A DNA stretch of 37,948 nt from contig CAZVEV010000023.1 in assembly GCA_964625865.1 (NCBI GenBank), forward strand, positions 1-37,948, written 5' to 3'. This document shows, one piece after another, positions 1 through 6,862 of this stretch. Made by a program: the position numbers and the translations under genes. Source of the DNA: CAZVEV01 sp964625865. GTDB taxonomy: Bacteria > Planctomycetota > Phycisphaerae > SM23-33. Positions within the stretch are counted from its first letter, which is position 1. Each line of letters opens with the position of its first letter. The notes beneath the pieces are model-generated. The model did no database searches, was not told where the DNA came from, and saw nothing but the letters and a program-made list of their open reading frames with translations.

Positions 1-273
1 GTACGCTGCCCCGCCAGAGAAACATCACAGGCCCGAATGGGCCTGAACGGTTACACGGTTACGGACAACGGTGTCGGGTTCGACACGCAAGACGCGGCGG
101 GCTTCGGCATGGGTCTCAACAGCATGAGAAGTCGTGTCGAAGGCCTCGGGGGCGAACTGGAGATCTCCTCCCGCCCGGGCGAGACATGCATCCGGGCCCG
201 CGTGACCTGCCGCCGCCGCACCGCCCAATCCGTCGCCCTGCTGGACCAAGACAAGAAACCGGGCCTCGCGTAG
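1..273 (+). pseudogene. Sensor histidine kinase, C-terminal ATPase fragment
   Basis: The frame is open from base 1 to a TAG at 271-273. From about base 58 it reads as the end of a HATPase_c domain of the NarL-partner (HisKA_3) type: G1 box DNGVGFD, a glycine-rich stretch with GMGLNSMRSRVEGLGG, then the terminal strand LEISSRPGE and a short basic tail. The N box and everything upstream (dimerisation and sensor domains) are missing. The first 54 bases are the terminal repeat and translate to sequence unlike a kinase, so the gene is either broken by an inserted element at this point or truncated by the contig end. In this family the kinase phosphorylates a response regulator; none is visible here. 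Confidence 0.75.
2..54. repeat. Left 53-bp terminal inverted repeat
   Basis: The first 54 bases hold a 53-bp sequence that recurs exactly, in reverse complement, as the last 53 bases of the window (37896-37948). It contains a 7-bp hairpin, CAGGCCC / GGGCCTG with loop GAAT, at 29-46, and ends in TGAACGGTTAC. Homology between the two copies stops after position 54, where histidine-kinase coding sequence begins. The most economical reading is that the assembly stops inside two copies of a multicopy element, with the boundary at GGTTAC. An insertion-sequence end is possible, but no transposase lies inside the window. Confidence 0.9.
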
Positions 274-584
274 ACCCAAGCCGACGGCGTTGCGGCAGAG
301 ATGTCCCCCCCAGCATCCCGGCCAAGGGGTCTGGCAGTCCCGTGGCCGCCCTTGGCCGTCAAAAACGACCTTGCCCCCCACCAACAAGCCCAAACGCGGC
401 CAAAGCGGTCAGCCGGGCGTCTACGACGCTTTCCGACTATTCCGAGTGCCGCCGGCAAGCGAAGAAGACGTTGACCCACGCCAGAATCAGAAGCGCACGT
501 GCAGAAATGACTGAGTCGCGTCCCAGGAGTGTAGGCGGACTGGTCGCTCAGGGCACGACGCCCCCGCCGGCGCGGCGGGCCCAA
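274..584. other. Gene-free stretch after kinase fragment
   Basis: No credible coding sequence is seen on either strand. The stretch contains copy A of a dispersed repeat (343-460) and, near 564-580, a GC-only hairpin (CCCGCCG / CGGCGGG) that lies just downstream of the minus-strand PEP-CTERM gene and may help end its transcript, although no T-run follows it. Confidence 0.5.
343..460 (+). repeat. Dispersed ~118-bp repeat, copy A
   Basis: About 118 bp that align, at roughly three quarters identity by eye, with 32701-32817 in the same orientation. Shared blocks in order: a GGCCGC(C/A)CTTGGCCG block, AAACGACC(T/C)TGCCCCC, CCCAAACGCGGCC, TCAGCCGGGCG, CGACG(C/T)TTTC and TATTCCGA. Both copies lie in a gap at gene 3' ends. 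No transposase or long terminal repeats accompany either copy. Confidence 0.75.
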
Positions 585-1373
585 TTACACCGTGCCGTGA
601 GCGTCTGCGTCGACATCGCCCGAGCGGCGGGGACGAATCCCAATCGCCATTGCCAGGCCGATCAGGGCAATCGTCGAAGGCTCCGGGACTACCTCTCCGG
701 TGATGGTCAGCGGATCCGAACCGTACAGAAGCGCGGTGGCTTCTCCCGCGGACAGGACCTTGCGAAAGCCAACCCCCAGATGCTCGCCGGGCAATACCAT
801 GATGTTCTGGAGACCCGCGTAGGCGCCGAGATCAAGCGACTGGTTGCCGGTGTCGGTGCCGCTGGTAAATGAGTACAACACGTAGGGACTGCCTCCCGCA
901 TCATAGTGCACGACTTGACCTCGAACTCCGCTGGCAGTACCGGAGGTAATGATCTCCAGCGTTCCGTCGAAACTGTAAAGACCTCCGCCAGGCGGAGGAG
1001 CTGGTGCGAACATCATCGTCGCATCCGTTTGGTTGCCGCCGGACCAGAGCGTCGGTTGGGTACCGTTGCTCAGCGGCCCGTCCTGAAACGCCTCGTCGGC
1101 TCCCGCGCCGCTGCTCGATTCCCAACGCCATCTCGCGGCACTCCACTGCTGAACGCCCATCGCGGCGTAGTTGCCCCACGGGGAGCCTCGATGGTGCCTC
1201 CAAGACGCCCCGCCAAAGTCAACGTATCCCGGGTCCGGAGTCTCGCCATCGCCCACGCCGATGTCCGGTCCGGAGAACCACGGAACTGTGTAGGTGTGAA
1301 CGACAGAAGCGTTCGCCTGCACAACAAGACACAGAGCCGCCAGCACGATAGCCGTTCTTGGAGCATTCTTCAT
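585..1373 (-). CDS. PEP-CTERM sorted surface protein
   Basis: 262 residues from the ATG at 1373, chosen because AGGAG and AAAGGG lie just upstream and because the sequence then opens with a signal peptide (MKNAPRTAIVLAALCLVVQANA). The mature part is rich in Gly, Ser and Trp with no domain I recognise. Near the C-terminus it has the sorting signal VVPEPSTIALIGLAMAIGI followed by RPRR, as in proteins anchored by an exosortase. Unlike the two PEP-CTERM proteins at 3701 and 4766, it continues for 13 residues (SGDVDADAHGTV region) past the basic cluster, which suggests a late frameshift or loss of the original stop. It is transcribed from its own promoter at 1448-1476. No exosortase gene is in the window. 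The role is probably extracellular or cell-surface; substrate unknown. Confidence 0.8.
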   Translation of the reverse strand: MKNAPRTAIVLAALCLVVQANASVVHTYTVPWFSGPDIGVGDGETPDPGYVDFGGASWRHHRGSPWGNYAAMGVQQWSAARWRWESSSGAGADEAFQDGPLSNGTQPTLWSGGNQTDATMMFAPAPPPGGGLYSFDGTLEIITSGTASGVRGQVVHYDAGGSPYVLYSFTSGTDTGNQSLDLGAYAGLQNIMVLPGEHLGVGFRKVLSAGEATALLYGSDPLTITGEVVPEPSTIALIGLAMAIGIRPRRSGDVDADAHGTV

Positions 1374-1442
1374 GGTCGCCCTTTCTCCTGTTTCTTTGAG
1401 CCGTCGCCGATATGCCGCCTGAAACGACAGTCCCCATCCAGA

Positions 1443-1476
1443 TATTATCTTAGCAGACCCGCACCGCAATGTCCAG
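1443..1476 (-). promoter_or_regulatory. Sigma-70-type promoter of PEP-CTERM gene
   Basis: Read on the minus strand: -35 TGGACA (1471-1476), 17-bp spacer, -10 TAAGAT (1448-1453), with an alternative overlapping -10 TAATAT (1443-1448) served by TTGCGG at 16 bp. It would give a leader of about 70 nt before the start codon at 1373. Confidence 0.5.
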
Positions 1477-1518
1477 TACTTCATCGAGAACGCGGAGTGG
1501 GGGCGGGTTGTCCAGAAT

Positions 1519-2979
1519 CTATCCCCGGTTGACCGCGGCCGGGGCGGGCTTGAACTTTAGGGTCTTCAGGGCCCTTTGGATGTGGGGGCTCTGGTGGAAG
1601 AGTTTCCAGATCAGTTGGGTCGAGTAGTTCTCGAACATCAGGAGGACCAGGCCCTTGTCGATGCCAAGGTAGCTCTTGCCGATCCACGGCCTCTCGCCGG
1701 TGTTGCCGGTGGCGAAGCTGTAGGCGTCGTAGAGGCCGTACTTGCCCACAAGACCCGGGATCGTGTACATGTACTCCAGGGCCGCTATCGACTCGGCCGG
1801 CGTGAAGACCACGAACGCCGATGAGCCGTACGGCGCCACCGTGCCGTCTTCCCGCAGCTTGTGCCCCACGCCGACGGGCTTGGACCCGTACTCGCCGCTG
1901 TAGACCGTCGTCGGACTCATGCACGCCGACATGCCCCACGAGTTGGGGCCCAGGCCCTTGATCTCGCCGGCCCGGTCGATCGCGTATTGCCTGGCCGCCA
2001 CCGCGGCGTGGCGCGAATTGACGAACCAGTTCTGTCCCCGCTCGTCGACGATGTTCCTGAAGTCGACGAAGCCGTGGGTCCACTGATACGTGAAGGCCGC
2101 CCCCGTGCCGCAGATGACGAACTGCTCGCCCTTGTAGCGACCTGTGTATCTTCTCATGGCGTAGTACGAGTCGGCGCCGGTGGCGAACTGCGGGTTCGGC
2201 GCTCCGGCGCCGAGGATATACAGGAACAGGTGCTCGGCGTAGGCGGACCAGCCTCCGAAGAAGCCCTCTTTGTTCATACGGCGCGGCGCCTTGGTGGGCT
2301 TGTCTTCAGGGAAGCACGCCAGGTACGGGTGCTTCGTCTTCGGATTCGTGAACCATCGCCAATTCACCTGGGCATACAGGTCTTCCGCCAGCGTCTTGAT
2401 CTCGCCCCCGAAGTACTCCCCGGCGACCAGGGCGCCCATGATCATCGTGCCCGTACTCGCGTTGCTCAGTTCGACGTCGTGGGCGTCCTTCCAGCCGCGC
2501 AGGCCGGTGTCAGGATCGATGAAGTGGTAGTGGAACCCGTTGACGTTCTTGAGCGACTTGAGCGTCTTCAGGGCGATCAGCGCTCGCGAGCGGCCCGCTT
2601 CCCGGCCAATCCAGCCGCGTTCGACGCCGATGACAATGGCGGCAAGGTAGAATCCCTGCGACTCGACGGGAATCGGCGAGTACATGCCCATCCCGACGTA
2701 ATCGCCGTCAGTCAGCCCGTAGGTGGGGCTCTTGGGGTCCGAGACCCACTCGTTCCAGAAGAAATCGAAGCAGCCGCGCAGCTCGCGCTCCATCAGCGGG
2801 GTAAGCTCCCTGGGGTTCTCGGCGACGGGGAACGCCAGCCGGTCGGGCGCAGCGTGGGCCGCGGGATGCTCGCCGCCCGGTTCGTCGGGCAGGCAGCCCG
2901 CAAGCGACACGGCGAGAACCGCAGTGACCGCGACGACCACCGCCCGTATAACACGCTCAAGCCTTCGTGTGCCCATCAT
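1519..2979 (-). CDS. GH144-like glucoamylase-domain lipoprotein
   Basis: 487 residues. The start is one of two adjacent ATGs (2979 or 2976); AAGGAA sits 7 nt before the second. A hydrophobic signal ending in the lipobox LAGC (about residues 22-25) marks a lipoprotein. The body matches the glycoamylase-like family (GH144, whose known members are endo-beta-1,2-glucanases): YGLTDGDYVG near the N-terminus, a GFHYHFIDPDTG stretch, ELSNASTGTMIMGAL, EGFFGGWSAYAEHL, QWTHGFVDFRN, then NSWGMSACMSP and GTVAPYGSSAFVVFTP. Length fits the family. It would act in the periplasm or at the surface on beta-glucans. Activity on beta-1,2-glucan specifically is inferred from family membership only. It lies directly upstream of, and in the same direction as, the PEP-CTERM gene at 585. 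Confidence 0.8.
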   Translation of the reverse strand: MMGTRRLERVIRAVVVAVTAVLAVSLAGCLPDEPGGEHPAAHAAPDRLAFPVAENPRELTPLMERELRGCFDFFWNEWVSDPKSPTYGLTDGDYVGMGMYSPIPVESQGFYLAAIVIGVERGWIGREAGRSRALIALKTLKSLKNVNGFHYHFIDPDTGLRGWKDAHDVELSNASTGTMIMGALVAGEYFGGEIKTLAEDLYAQVNWRWFTNPKTKHPYLACFPEDKPTKAPRRMNKEGFFGGWSAYAEHLFLYILGAGAPNPQFATGADSYYAMRRYTGRYKGEQFVICGTGAAFTYQWTHGFVDFRNIVDERGQNWFVNSRHAAVAARQYAIDRAGEIKGLGPNSWGMSACMSPTTVYSGEYGSKPVGVGHKLREDGTVAPYGSSAFVVFTPAESIAALEYMYTIPGLVGKYGLYDAYSFATGNTGERPWIGKSYLGIDKGLVLLMFENYSTQLIWKLFHQSPHIQRALKTLKFKPAPAAVNRG

Positions 2980-3019
2980 GCCATTCCTTGTCCGCCCCCG
3001 CGAAACGCGCACGAAAAAA

Positions 3020-3090
3020 GCCGACCCTGGGATTCGAACCCAGAACCTCAGCTTTACGAAAGCTGTGCTCTACCGTTGAGCTAGGTCGGC
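3020..3090 (-). tRNA. tRNA-Thr (anticodon CGT)
   Basis: 71 nt folding as a full cloverleaf on the minus strand: acceptor GCCGACC / GGTCGGC, D arm GCTC / GAGC, anticodon stem CAGCT / AGCTG with loop TTCGTAA (anticodon CGT, reading ACG), T arm CTGGG-TTCGAAT-CCCAG. CCA is not encoded. Its promoter is at 3134-3162. Apparent proteins across this locus on plus are translations of the tRNA. Confidence 0.95.
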
Positions 3091-3133
3091 ATGACGAGTC
3101 GCGACGGTGTGGTCAGACCCGAATCGCCGGCGT

Positions 3134-3162
3134 ATCATACGGGTATCGGTTGGCGGAGGCAA
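3134..3162 (-). promoter_or_regulatory. Promoter of tRNA-Thr
   Basis: Minus strand: -35 TTGCCT (3157-3162), 17-bp spacer, -10 TATGAT (3134-3139), placing initiation about 37 nt before the mature tRNA 5' end. Confidence 0.65.
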
Positions 3163-3410
3163 GACCTTTTGTCCGCCATCGGCCCATGAGTGTGCGACTT
3201 TTCTGGGCCTGTTGCCCAGATGGGGTTGTTCAGATCCCCATGGCAGGCGGACAGTATCGGGGCGTTTCTTGCCGGATTGGGGCCAACACGCGGGCGTGAT
3301 ACCTCAGCACGCCCAGAGGGCGGTACAGAACCAACAGGGGCGCCAAGATCGCCGACAATACGGCTGAATATGACGCGTTGAGCGCCTTAGCGGCTGAGCT
3401 GCGGTGCCTC

Positions 3411-3454
3411 TGGCCGCGACGGCGGTGCCAGCGTTGGACGCACTTGGCACGACG
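3411..3454 (+). pseudogene. Scar of a third PEP-CTERM ectodomain
   Basis: 44 bp identical to 3897-3940 inside the intact gene at 3701. In the same reading frame it gives LAATAVPALDALGTT, matching MAATAVPALDALGTT of the intact protein; an in-frame TGA lies just upstream and the frame dies shortly downstream. Immediately after it comes sequence homologous to the spacer that follows a complete cassette. This suggests a preceding cassette was lost by recombination, leaving this piece. A simple local duplication is the alternative. Confidence 0.6.
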
Positions 3455-3526
3455 CGGAGTACTACGCGGACAGGACAACGAGCCGATGACTGAACCGAAC
3501 GGGGTTGTTTTTTCTTGGATAGCCCC

Positions 3527-3555
3527 TTGACATGAGCGGTCTCGTGTGGTATGTA
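3527..3555 (+). promoter_or_regulatory. Promoter of PEP-CTERM cassette 1
   Basis: Perfect -35 TTGACA (3527-3532), 17-bp spacer, -10 TATGTA (3550-3555). The promoter and about 50 bp on each side are clearly homologous to 4534-4562 and its flanks, including the shared upstream block CTGAACCGAACGG. Confidence 0.75.
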
Positions 3556-3561
3556 GTCTTC

Positions 3562-3700
3562 GGCTTGCTCAGGGGTGGTCTCTGGGTGTCAACTGACTCT
3601 CGCTACGGCTCCGTCACGCGGTATCGGATTGCTGAACGACTCGCTCGGTTCGGTGTCGGAGCCTGTTCCGGGGTCCATTGCTTTGGAAAGGAGATGCGTC
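3562..3700 (+). promoter_or_regulatory. Structured 5' leader of cassette 1
   Basis: Predicted leader of about 140 nt between the promoter and the GTG start. Close to its 5' end lies a 9-bp hairpin, GCTCAGGGG (3567-3575), loop TGG, TCTCTGGGT (3579-3587), followed by GTCAAC. The same hairpin occurs in cassette 2, and every sequence difference keeps pairing (G-U in place of G-C or A-U). It matches no riboswitch class I can recognise. GGAAAGGAG at 3685-3693 is the ribosome-binding site. Confidence 0.5.
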
Positions 3701-4396
3701 GTGGGAAAGAACATGCGTGCGCCAGGTATGTCGGTGGCGGTCTTGTTGGGGTGTTGCGTGACTGCTATGGGTGGTCCTCTTATCACTGTACCGCCAGACC
3801 TGAATCCGGGTGATGAATACCGCCTCGTATTTGTGACAAGCACTACACGGGACGCGAGTTCGCCGAACATCGCCGACTACGATAGACACGTGACGATGGC
3901 CGCGACGGCGGTGCCAGCGTTGGACGCACTTGGCACGACGTGGAATGCCATTGGGTCTACTTCTGAACCGGGCGGCTCCGATGCACGCGACTTCACCAAC
4001 ACTAACCCCTTTACCTGGGCCGGGGTCCCGATGTACCGTCTGGACGGCGTTCGGGTGGCCGACGACAACGCAGACCTTTGGGACGGCAAGATCGATTCCC
4101 CGATATCCTACACGGAACTCGGAACGGACGTCTCTACATGGGTTTGGACCGGTACATGGGAGGATGGCACTTCTGATTTCCCTTTCATTCTTGGCGGTAA
4201 CCCTGGCACTGGTACGCAAACCGTTCAGACAGGCACGACATCCTCAACGGACTTCGACTGGGTCGCGACCCGCAATCCCGAGTTCTACCTTGTTTCTTAT
4301 CCGCTATACGCCATAAGCGGCGTCCTCCCCGAACCGGCCACCTTCTCCCTGCTCGCTCTCGGCCTGCTGGGGCTGCGGCGGCGGCGCAAGCGGTAA
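3701..4396 (+). CDS. PEP-CTERM protein, cassette 1
   Basis: 231 residues from a GTG start at 3701, selected because AAGGAG lies 7 nt upstream; the longer open frame upstream overlaps the promoter and leader. A short hydrophobic signal (MSVAVLLGCCVTAMG) precedes a domain common in planctomycete PEP-CTERM proteins: YRLVFVTSTTRDASS, IADYDRHV, WNAIGSTSEPGGSDARD, MYRLDGVRVADDNADLWDG and VWTGTWEDG. The C-terminus is a textbook sorting signal, LPEPATFSLLALGLLGL then RRRRKR. Presumed exported and cleaved by an exosortase (not in this window), with surface or matrix retention. It shares promoter, leader hairpin, tail and terminator with the next gene but not its ectodomain. Confidence 0.8.
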   Translation: MGKNMRAPGMSVAVLLGCCVTAMGGPLITVPPDLNPGDEYRLVFVTSTTRDASSPNIADYDRHVTMAATAVPALDALGTTWNAIGSTSEPGGSDARDFTNTNPFTWAGVPMYRLDGVRVADDNADLWDGKIDSPISYTELGTDVSTWVWTGTWEDGTSDFPFILGGNPGTGTQTVQTGTTSSTDFDWVATRNPEFYLVSYPLYAISGVLPEPATFSLLALGLLGLRRRRKR

Positions 4397-4422
4397 TCCG
4401 ATCCGGAATCGGCGAGCATACC

Positions 4423-4457
4423 AAGCCCCACCGGTCCGTCCGGTGGGGCTTCTTTAT
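4423..4457 (+). terminator. Terminator of cassette 1
   Basis: 12-bp perfect stem AAGCCCCACCGG (4423-4434) / CCGGTGGGGCTT (4440-4451), loop TCCGT, then a T-rich run. Nearly identical to the terminator of cassette 2. Confidence 0.9.
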
Positions 4458-4533
4458 TGGATTGCCTCGACTGCGGGCAAGACAACGGCCCAATGGCTGA
4501 ACCGAACGGTGTCATTCTTCTTCAGGTTGGTCC

Positions 4534-4562
4534 TTGACACGGCCGGGCTGATGTGGTAGGCT
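4534..4562 (+). promoter_or_regulatory. Promoter of PEP-CTERM cassette 2
   Basis: -35 TTGACA (4534-4539), 17-bp spacer, -10 TAGGCT (4557-4562). The spacer end GATGTGG resembles CGTGTGG of cassette 1. Independent promoter located after the cassette 1 terminator. Confidence 0.7.
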
Positions 4563-4568
4563 TTTTCT

Positions 4569-4765
4569 CGAGTTGGCTCAGGGATGTTCCCTGGGCGTCA
4601 ACAGATTCCCGCGACGAGCTATCGCGGAGGGTCACGTGATGAAGGTCACTGGTACAGAGGATCACGCGAGCGATGGACGTTCTCCCTCTTTCCAACCCCC
4701 GCACCCCCGGGCCACCGACGCACCGTCACGCGGAATCAAATGTCCTATCAGTAAGGAGTGTTCCC
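4569..4765 (+). promoter_or_regulatory. Structured 5' leader of cassette 2
   Basis: Leader of about 197 nt. Hairpin GCTCAGGGA (4576-4584), loop TGT, TCCCTGGGC (4588-4596), then GTCAAC, all alignable to cassette 1. A second hairpin, CCGCGA / TCGCGG (about 4608-4626), follows and is not clearly present in cassette 1. AAGGAG at 4753-4758 is the ribosome-binding site. Confidence 0.5.
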
Positions 4766-5512
4766 ATGAGAATCACCGTCACGACACTATTGGCACTGGT
4801 ACTTCTCGTCGGCTCGGCCCACGCGGCCCTCGTCGTCAATGGCGATTTTTCGTCCGGCTTGGCTGGTAACCTGACCTGGATCGAACGTCAAAATGTTGAC
4901 AATGGCTGGTACACCCCTTCCGGTCAATGGACCATCTCGAGTGGTGTGGCCAATGTCACGGCCCAGAACATGGGACAAGCCAATACCGTCGGGACGGAAA
5001 GCGGTCATCTCGTGACCCTGTCGTTTGACTGGACGCCCGACGGTTCCGCCACGGGCGACGACCTGAAGCTCTATTACAGCGTCGCGGGCTGGTTCAATGA
5101 TACCAGTACAAATGGGTTTGACGATTTCATGAACCTGAGCAACAGCAACCTGGACGACAACGGAGAGTCTACCTATTCCGGCCTCACGGGCAAGTCGGAC
5201 GTGGTTGATCTGCAGACAGGAACTGTCTTTGTCAAGACGAACCACACCAACACAAACGTTTCCGTATCTTCTGTCATCGGGACCGCCGGCATTACGAAGA
5301 GTTTCGAAGTCGAGATGGACATGAGCGGTTACGCCGAAGACGCCGATGACATCTCGGACCTCAAGTATTTCGGGGTTCGCTTTCGCGGCCACGCGGGTAT
5401 CAGCGGCACGAATACCTTGGACAACGTAGCTGTCGCTGTCGTCCCCGAACCGGCCACCCTGGCCCTGACCGCTCTCGGCCTGCTGGGGCTGCGACGGCGT
5501 CGTAGACGGTAA
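4766..5512 (+). CDS. PEP-CTERM protein, cassette 2
   Basis: 248 residues from ATG 4766 (AAGGAG 7 nt upstream). Signal peptide MRITVTTLLALVLLVGSAHA, then a mature domain opening ALVVNGDFSSGL, the usual start of a carbohydrate-binding jelly-roll-like fold in such proteins. It carries many Asp, Asn, Thr and Ser residues (for example DLKLYYSVAGWFND and DLKYFGVRFRGHAG) and one late hydrophobic strand NTLDNVAVAVV. The tail is VPEPATLALTALGLLGL then RRRRRR. It is presumably exported and anchored or released by an exosortase. The ectodomain is unrelated to that of cassette 1, though the two tails are nearly identical at DNA level. Sugar binding is an inference from fold resemblance only. Confidence 0.8.
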   Translation: MRITVTTLLALVLLVGSAHAALVVNGDFSSGLAGNLTWIERQNVDNGWYTPSGQWTISSGVANVTAQNMGQANTVGTESGHLVTLSFDWTPDGSATGDDLKLYYSVAGWFNDTSTNGFDDFMNLSNSNLDDNGESTYSGLTGKSDVVDLQTGTVFVKTNHTNTNVSVSSVIGTAGITKSFEVEMDMSGYAEDADDISDLKYFGVRFRGHAGISGTNTLDNVAVAVVPEPATLALTALGLLGLRRRRRR

Positions 5513-5538
5513 CTCGATCCACGGTTTTCAGACATACC

Positions 5539-5570
5539 AGGCCCCACCGGTTCGTCCGGTGGGGCTTTTT
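5539..5570 (+). terminator. Terminator of cassette 2
   Basis: GCCCCACCGG (5541-5550), loop TTCGT, CCGGTGGGGC (5556-5565), extended by G-T and A-T pairs, followed by TTTTT. Homologous to the cassette 1 terminator, and the following CCTCGACT block is shared too. Confidence 0.9.
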
Positions 5571-5869
5571 CAACGGACCGCCTCGACTCCGGGTCCGAAG
5601 GGGTCGTGGTCTCGGACCTGACCTGCATGGCGATGCAGAGGGAAGGACGTGCACGCTGGCTCGCCTGTCAGGAGCCGCCTTCCGACTTGAGAATCCCTCG
5701 CAACTGCCGCCACATCTCGTCCAACGCCGCGTCCAATCGCTGCCAGTCACGCTGAGCAAAGTGCTTCTACATCCCGTTGAAGCCTTCAAGAACAGAAGCT
5801 TGGAGGCTGCTTCTTTCGCAAGGCTTCAAAGCGGTGACCTGTCTTGTGAGACGGGGTGGCCGGCCTTGC
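5571..5869. other. Gap after cassette 2
   Basis: About 300 bp. It contains a possible gene remnant (5668-5766, minus) and a fold-back with 10-bp arms TTGAAGCCTT (5777-5786) and AAGGCTTCAA (5820-5829) plus an inner AGAAGC / GCTTCT stem. The fold-back lies at the 3' side of the minus gene at 5870 and may act as its terminator despite lacking a T-run. Confidence 0.4.
5668..5766 (-). pseudogene. Possible protein C-terminus remnant
   Basis: 32 codons on the minus strand read KHFAQRDWQRLDAALDEM and on through WRQLRGILKSEGGS to a TGA, a helical, charge-balanced sequence typical of a genuine protein end. Just upstream, in frame, are ATG TAG, so no start can be assigned. I cannot name a family. It may be chance coding-like sequence. 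Confidence 0.25.
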
Positions 5870-6778
5870 TCAGAACCAATAGCGAAAGCCCACTCCCCAC
5901 ACGTCGAATCCTCCCTCGTCGAGTAGATGGGCACCCGAGGCGTGGTGGTTGAAGAGCACGAGTTCATACTCCGCCCAACGCGGCAGGGCCAGGGTCAATT
6001 CGAGGGGCAGGTAGAACTTGAGGTGGGCACGCTTTTCGCCGGGATGCCGATGGATGTCGATGGCCGGGACCCTGTCCGAGTACCACAAACCGCCTCCCAA
6101 GGCCACCGAAGTCCTAAGGTACTTGTTCCAGGGGAAGTCCACCCAGCGAAAGGCCAACGCCCCGGTGCACATCCAGTACGGGCTGCGATCGTTGTCGTCG
6201 GCCACTCCCAGGGAAACAGGCACCTCCAGCCTCGGGTGGAAGGACTGCTCGCCGATCTGCCAGGCATATTCCGCCAGCACAGCAGAGACGCCCACGCGGT
6301 ATATCTGTCCGCCCCCATATCCACGGGCTCTCTTTGGCCCGGTCCGCAAGACTTCAAACTCGATGTCATCGTACGCCGTAGCCACATTGAAATCCACGGC
6401 CCAGCGCTTGCTGACAGGTTCCTCCTCCGGTTGCTCCTCCGGTTGCTCGCCGGCCGCGGACCCCGCAAGGTACGACAGGTCGATGGGCTCCTGCCCGGGC
6501 GCTTCGATGACATCACCCGCTTCATCCTTCAGCATGTCATTCAGTATTGATCGGACCGGATAGGCATCAGCCATGGAGTTGCACGTTGGCCTGACCTCTT
6601 CGAACGGCGGCTTGACCTCCTTCAGGACACCCGCGAAGGTCTGCGAGCGGACAGTGACCCATTGCCTGGGAAGTGTGAATCCGGCTACCCCTTCTTGGAG
6701 ACTGCCCGCGCAGCCGCCGAGGATTGAGCAAGAGACCACAACCACCAGGGTCCCGGACAATGCTGTGCGCATTGGCAT
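5870..6778 (-). CDS. Outer-membrane beta-barrel lipoprotein, PagL-like
   Basis: 302 residues from ATG 6778 (a purine-rich AGAAGAAG precedes it). Hydrophobic signal with lipobox LGGCAG. A linker with the repeat EEQPEEQPEEEP (about residues 110-125) is followed by a region of alternating polar and aromatic strands, consistent with a beta-barrel, ending in GFRYWF, the C-terminal aromatic signature of barrel proteins. The segment FNHHASGAHL near the end resembles the His/Ser site of lipid A 3-O-deacylases (PagL / acyloxyacyl-hydrolase-type proteins), but the match is short, so enzymatic activity is a suggestion only. It is divergent from the Gfo/Idh/MocA gene and has its own promoter. Confidence 0.55.
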   Translation of the reverse strand: MPMRTALSGTLVVVVSCSILGGCAGSLQEGVAGFTLPRQWVTVRSQTFAGVLKEVKPPFEEVRPTCNSMADAYPVRSILNDMLKDEAGDVIEAPGQEPIDLSYLAGSAAGEQPEEQPEEEPVSKRWAVDFNVATAYDDIEFEVLRTGPKRARGYGGGQIYRVGVSAVLAEYAWQIGEQSFHPRLEVPVSLGVADDNDRSPYWMCTGALAFRWVDFPWNKYLRTSVALGGGLWYSDRVPAIDIHRHPGEKRAHLKFYLPLELTLALPRWAEYELVLFNHHASGAHLLDEGGFDVWGVGFRYWF

Positions 6779-6862
6779 ATCTTCTTCTGTGCCTTTGTTC
6801 TCTGTTCCCGCAACCTGCCCAAGATCCCTGTCGTCCAGAGATCGCCACCTGATCGACACGAG

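Larger units (their letters stand above)
3091..3526. other. Gap between tRNA and PEP-CTERM cassette 1
   Basis: About 440 bp with no intact gene. It holds the tRNA promoter (3134-3162), a duplicated coding scrap (3411-3454) and, from about 3465, sequence homologous to the region in front of the next cassette (about 4475-4533). The rest shows nothing recognisable. Confidence 0.6.

Noticed and set aside
2967..3299. Plus-strand proteins across 2967-3299
   Set aside because: They translate the tRNA-Thr gene and its flanks (a FEPRTSALRKLCS-type peptide), a well-known artefact.
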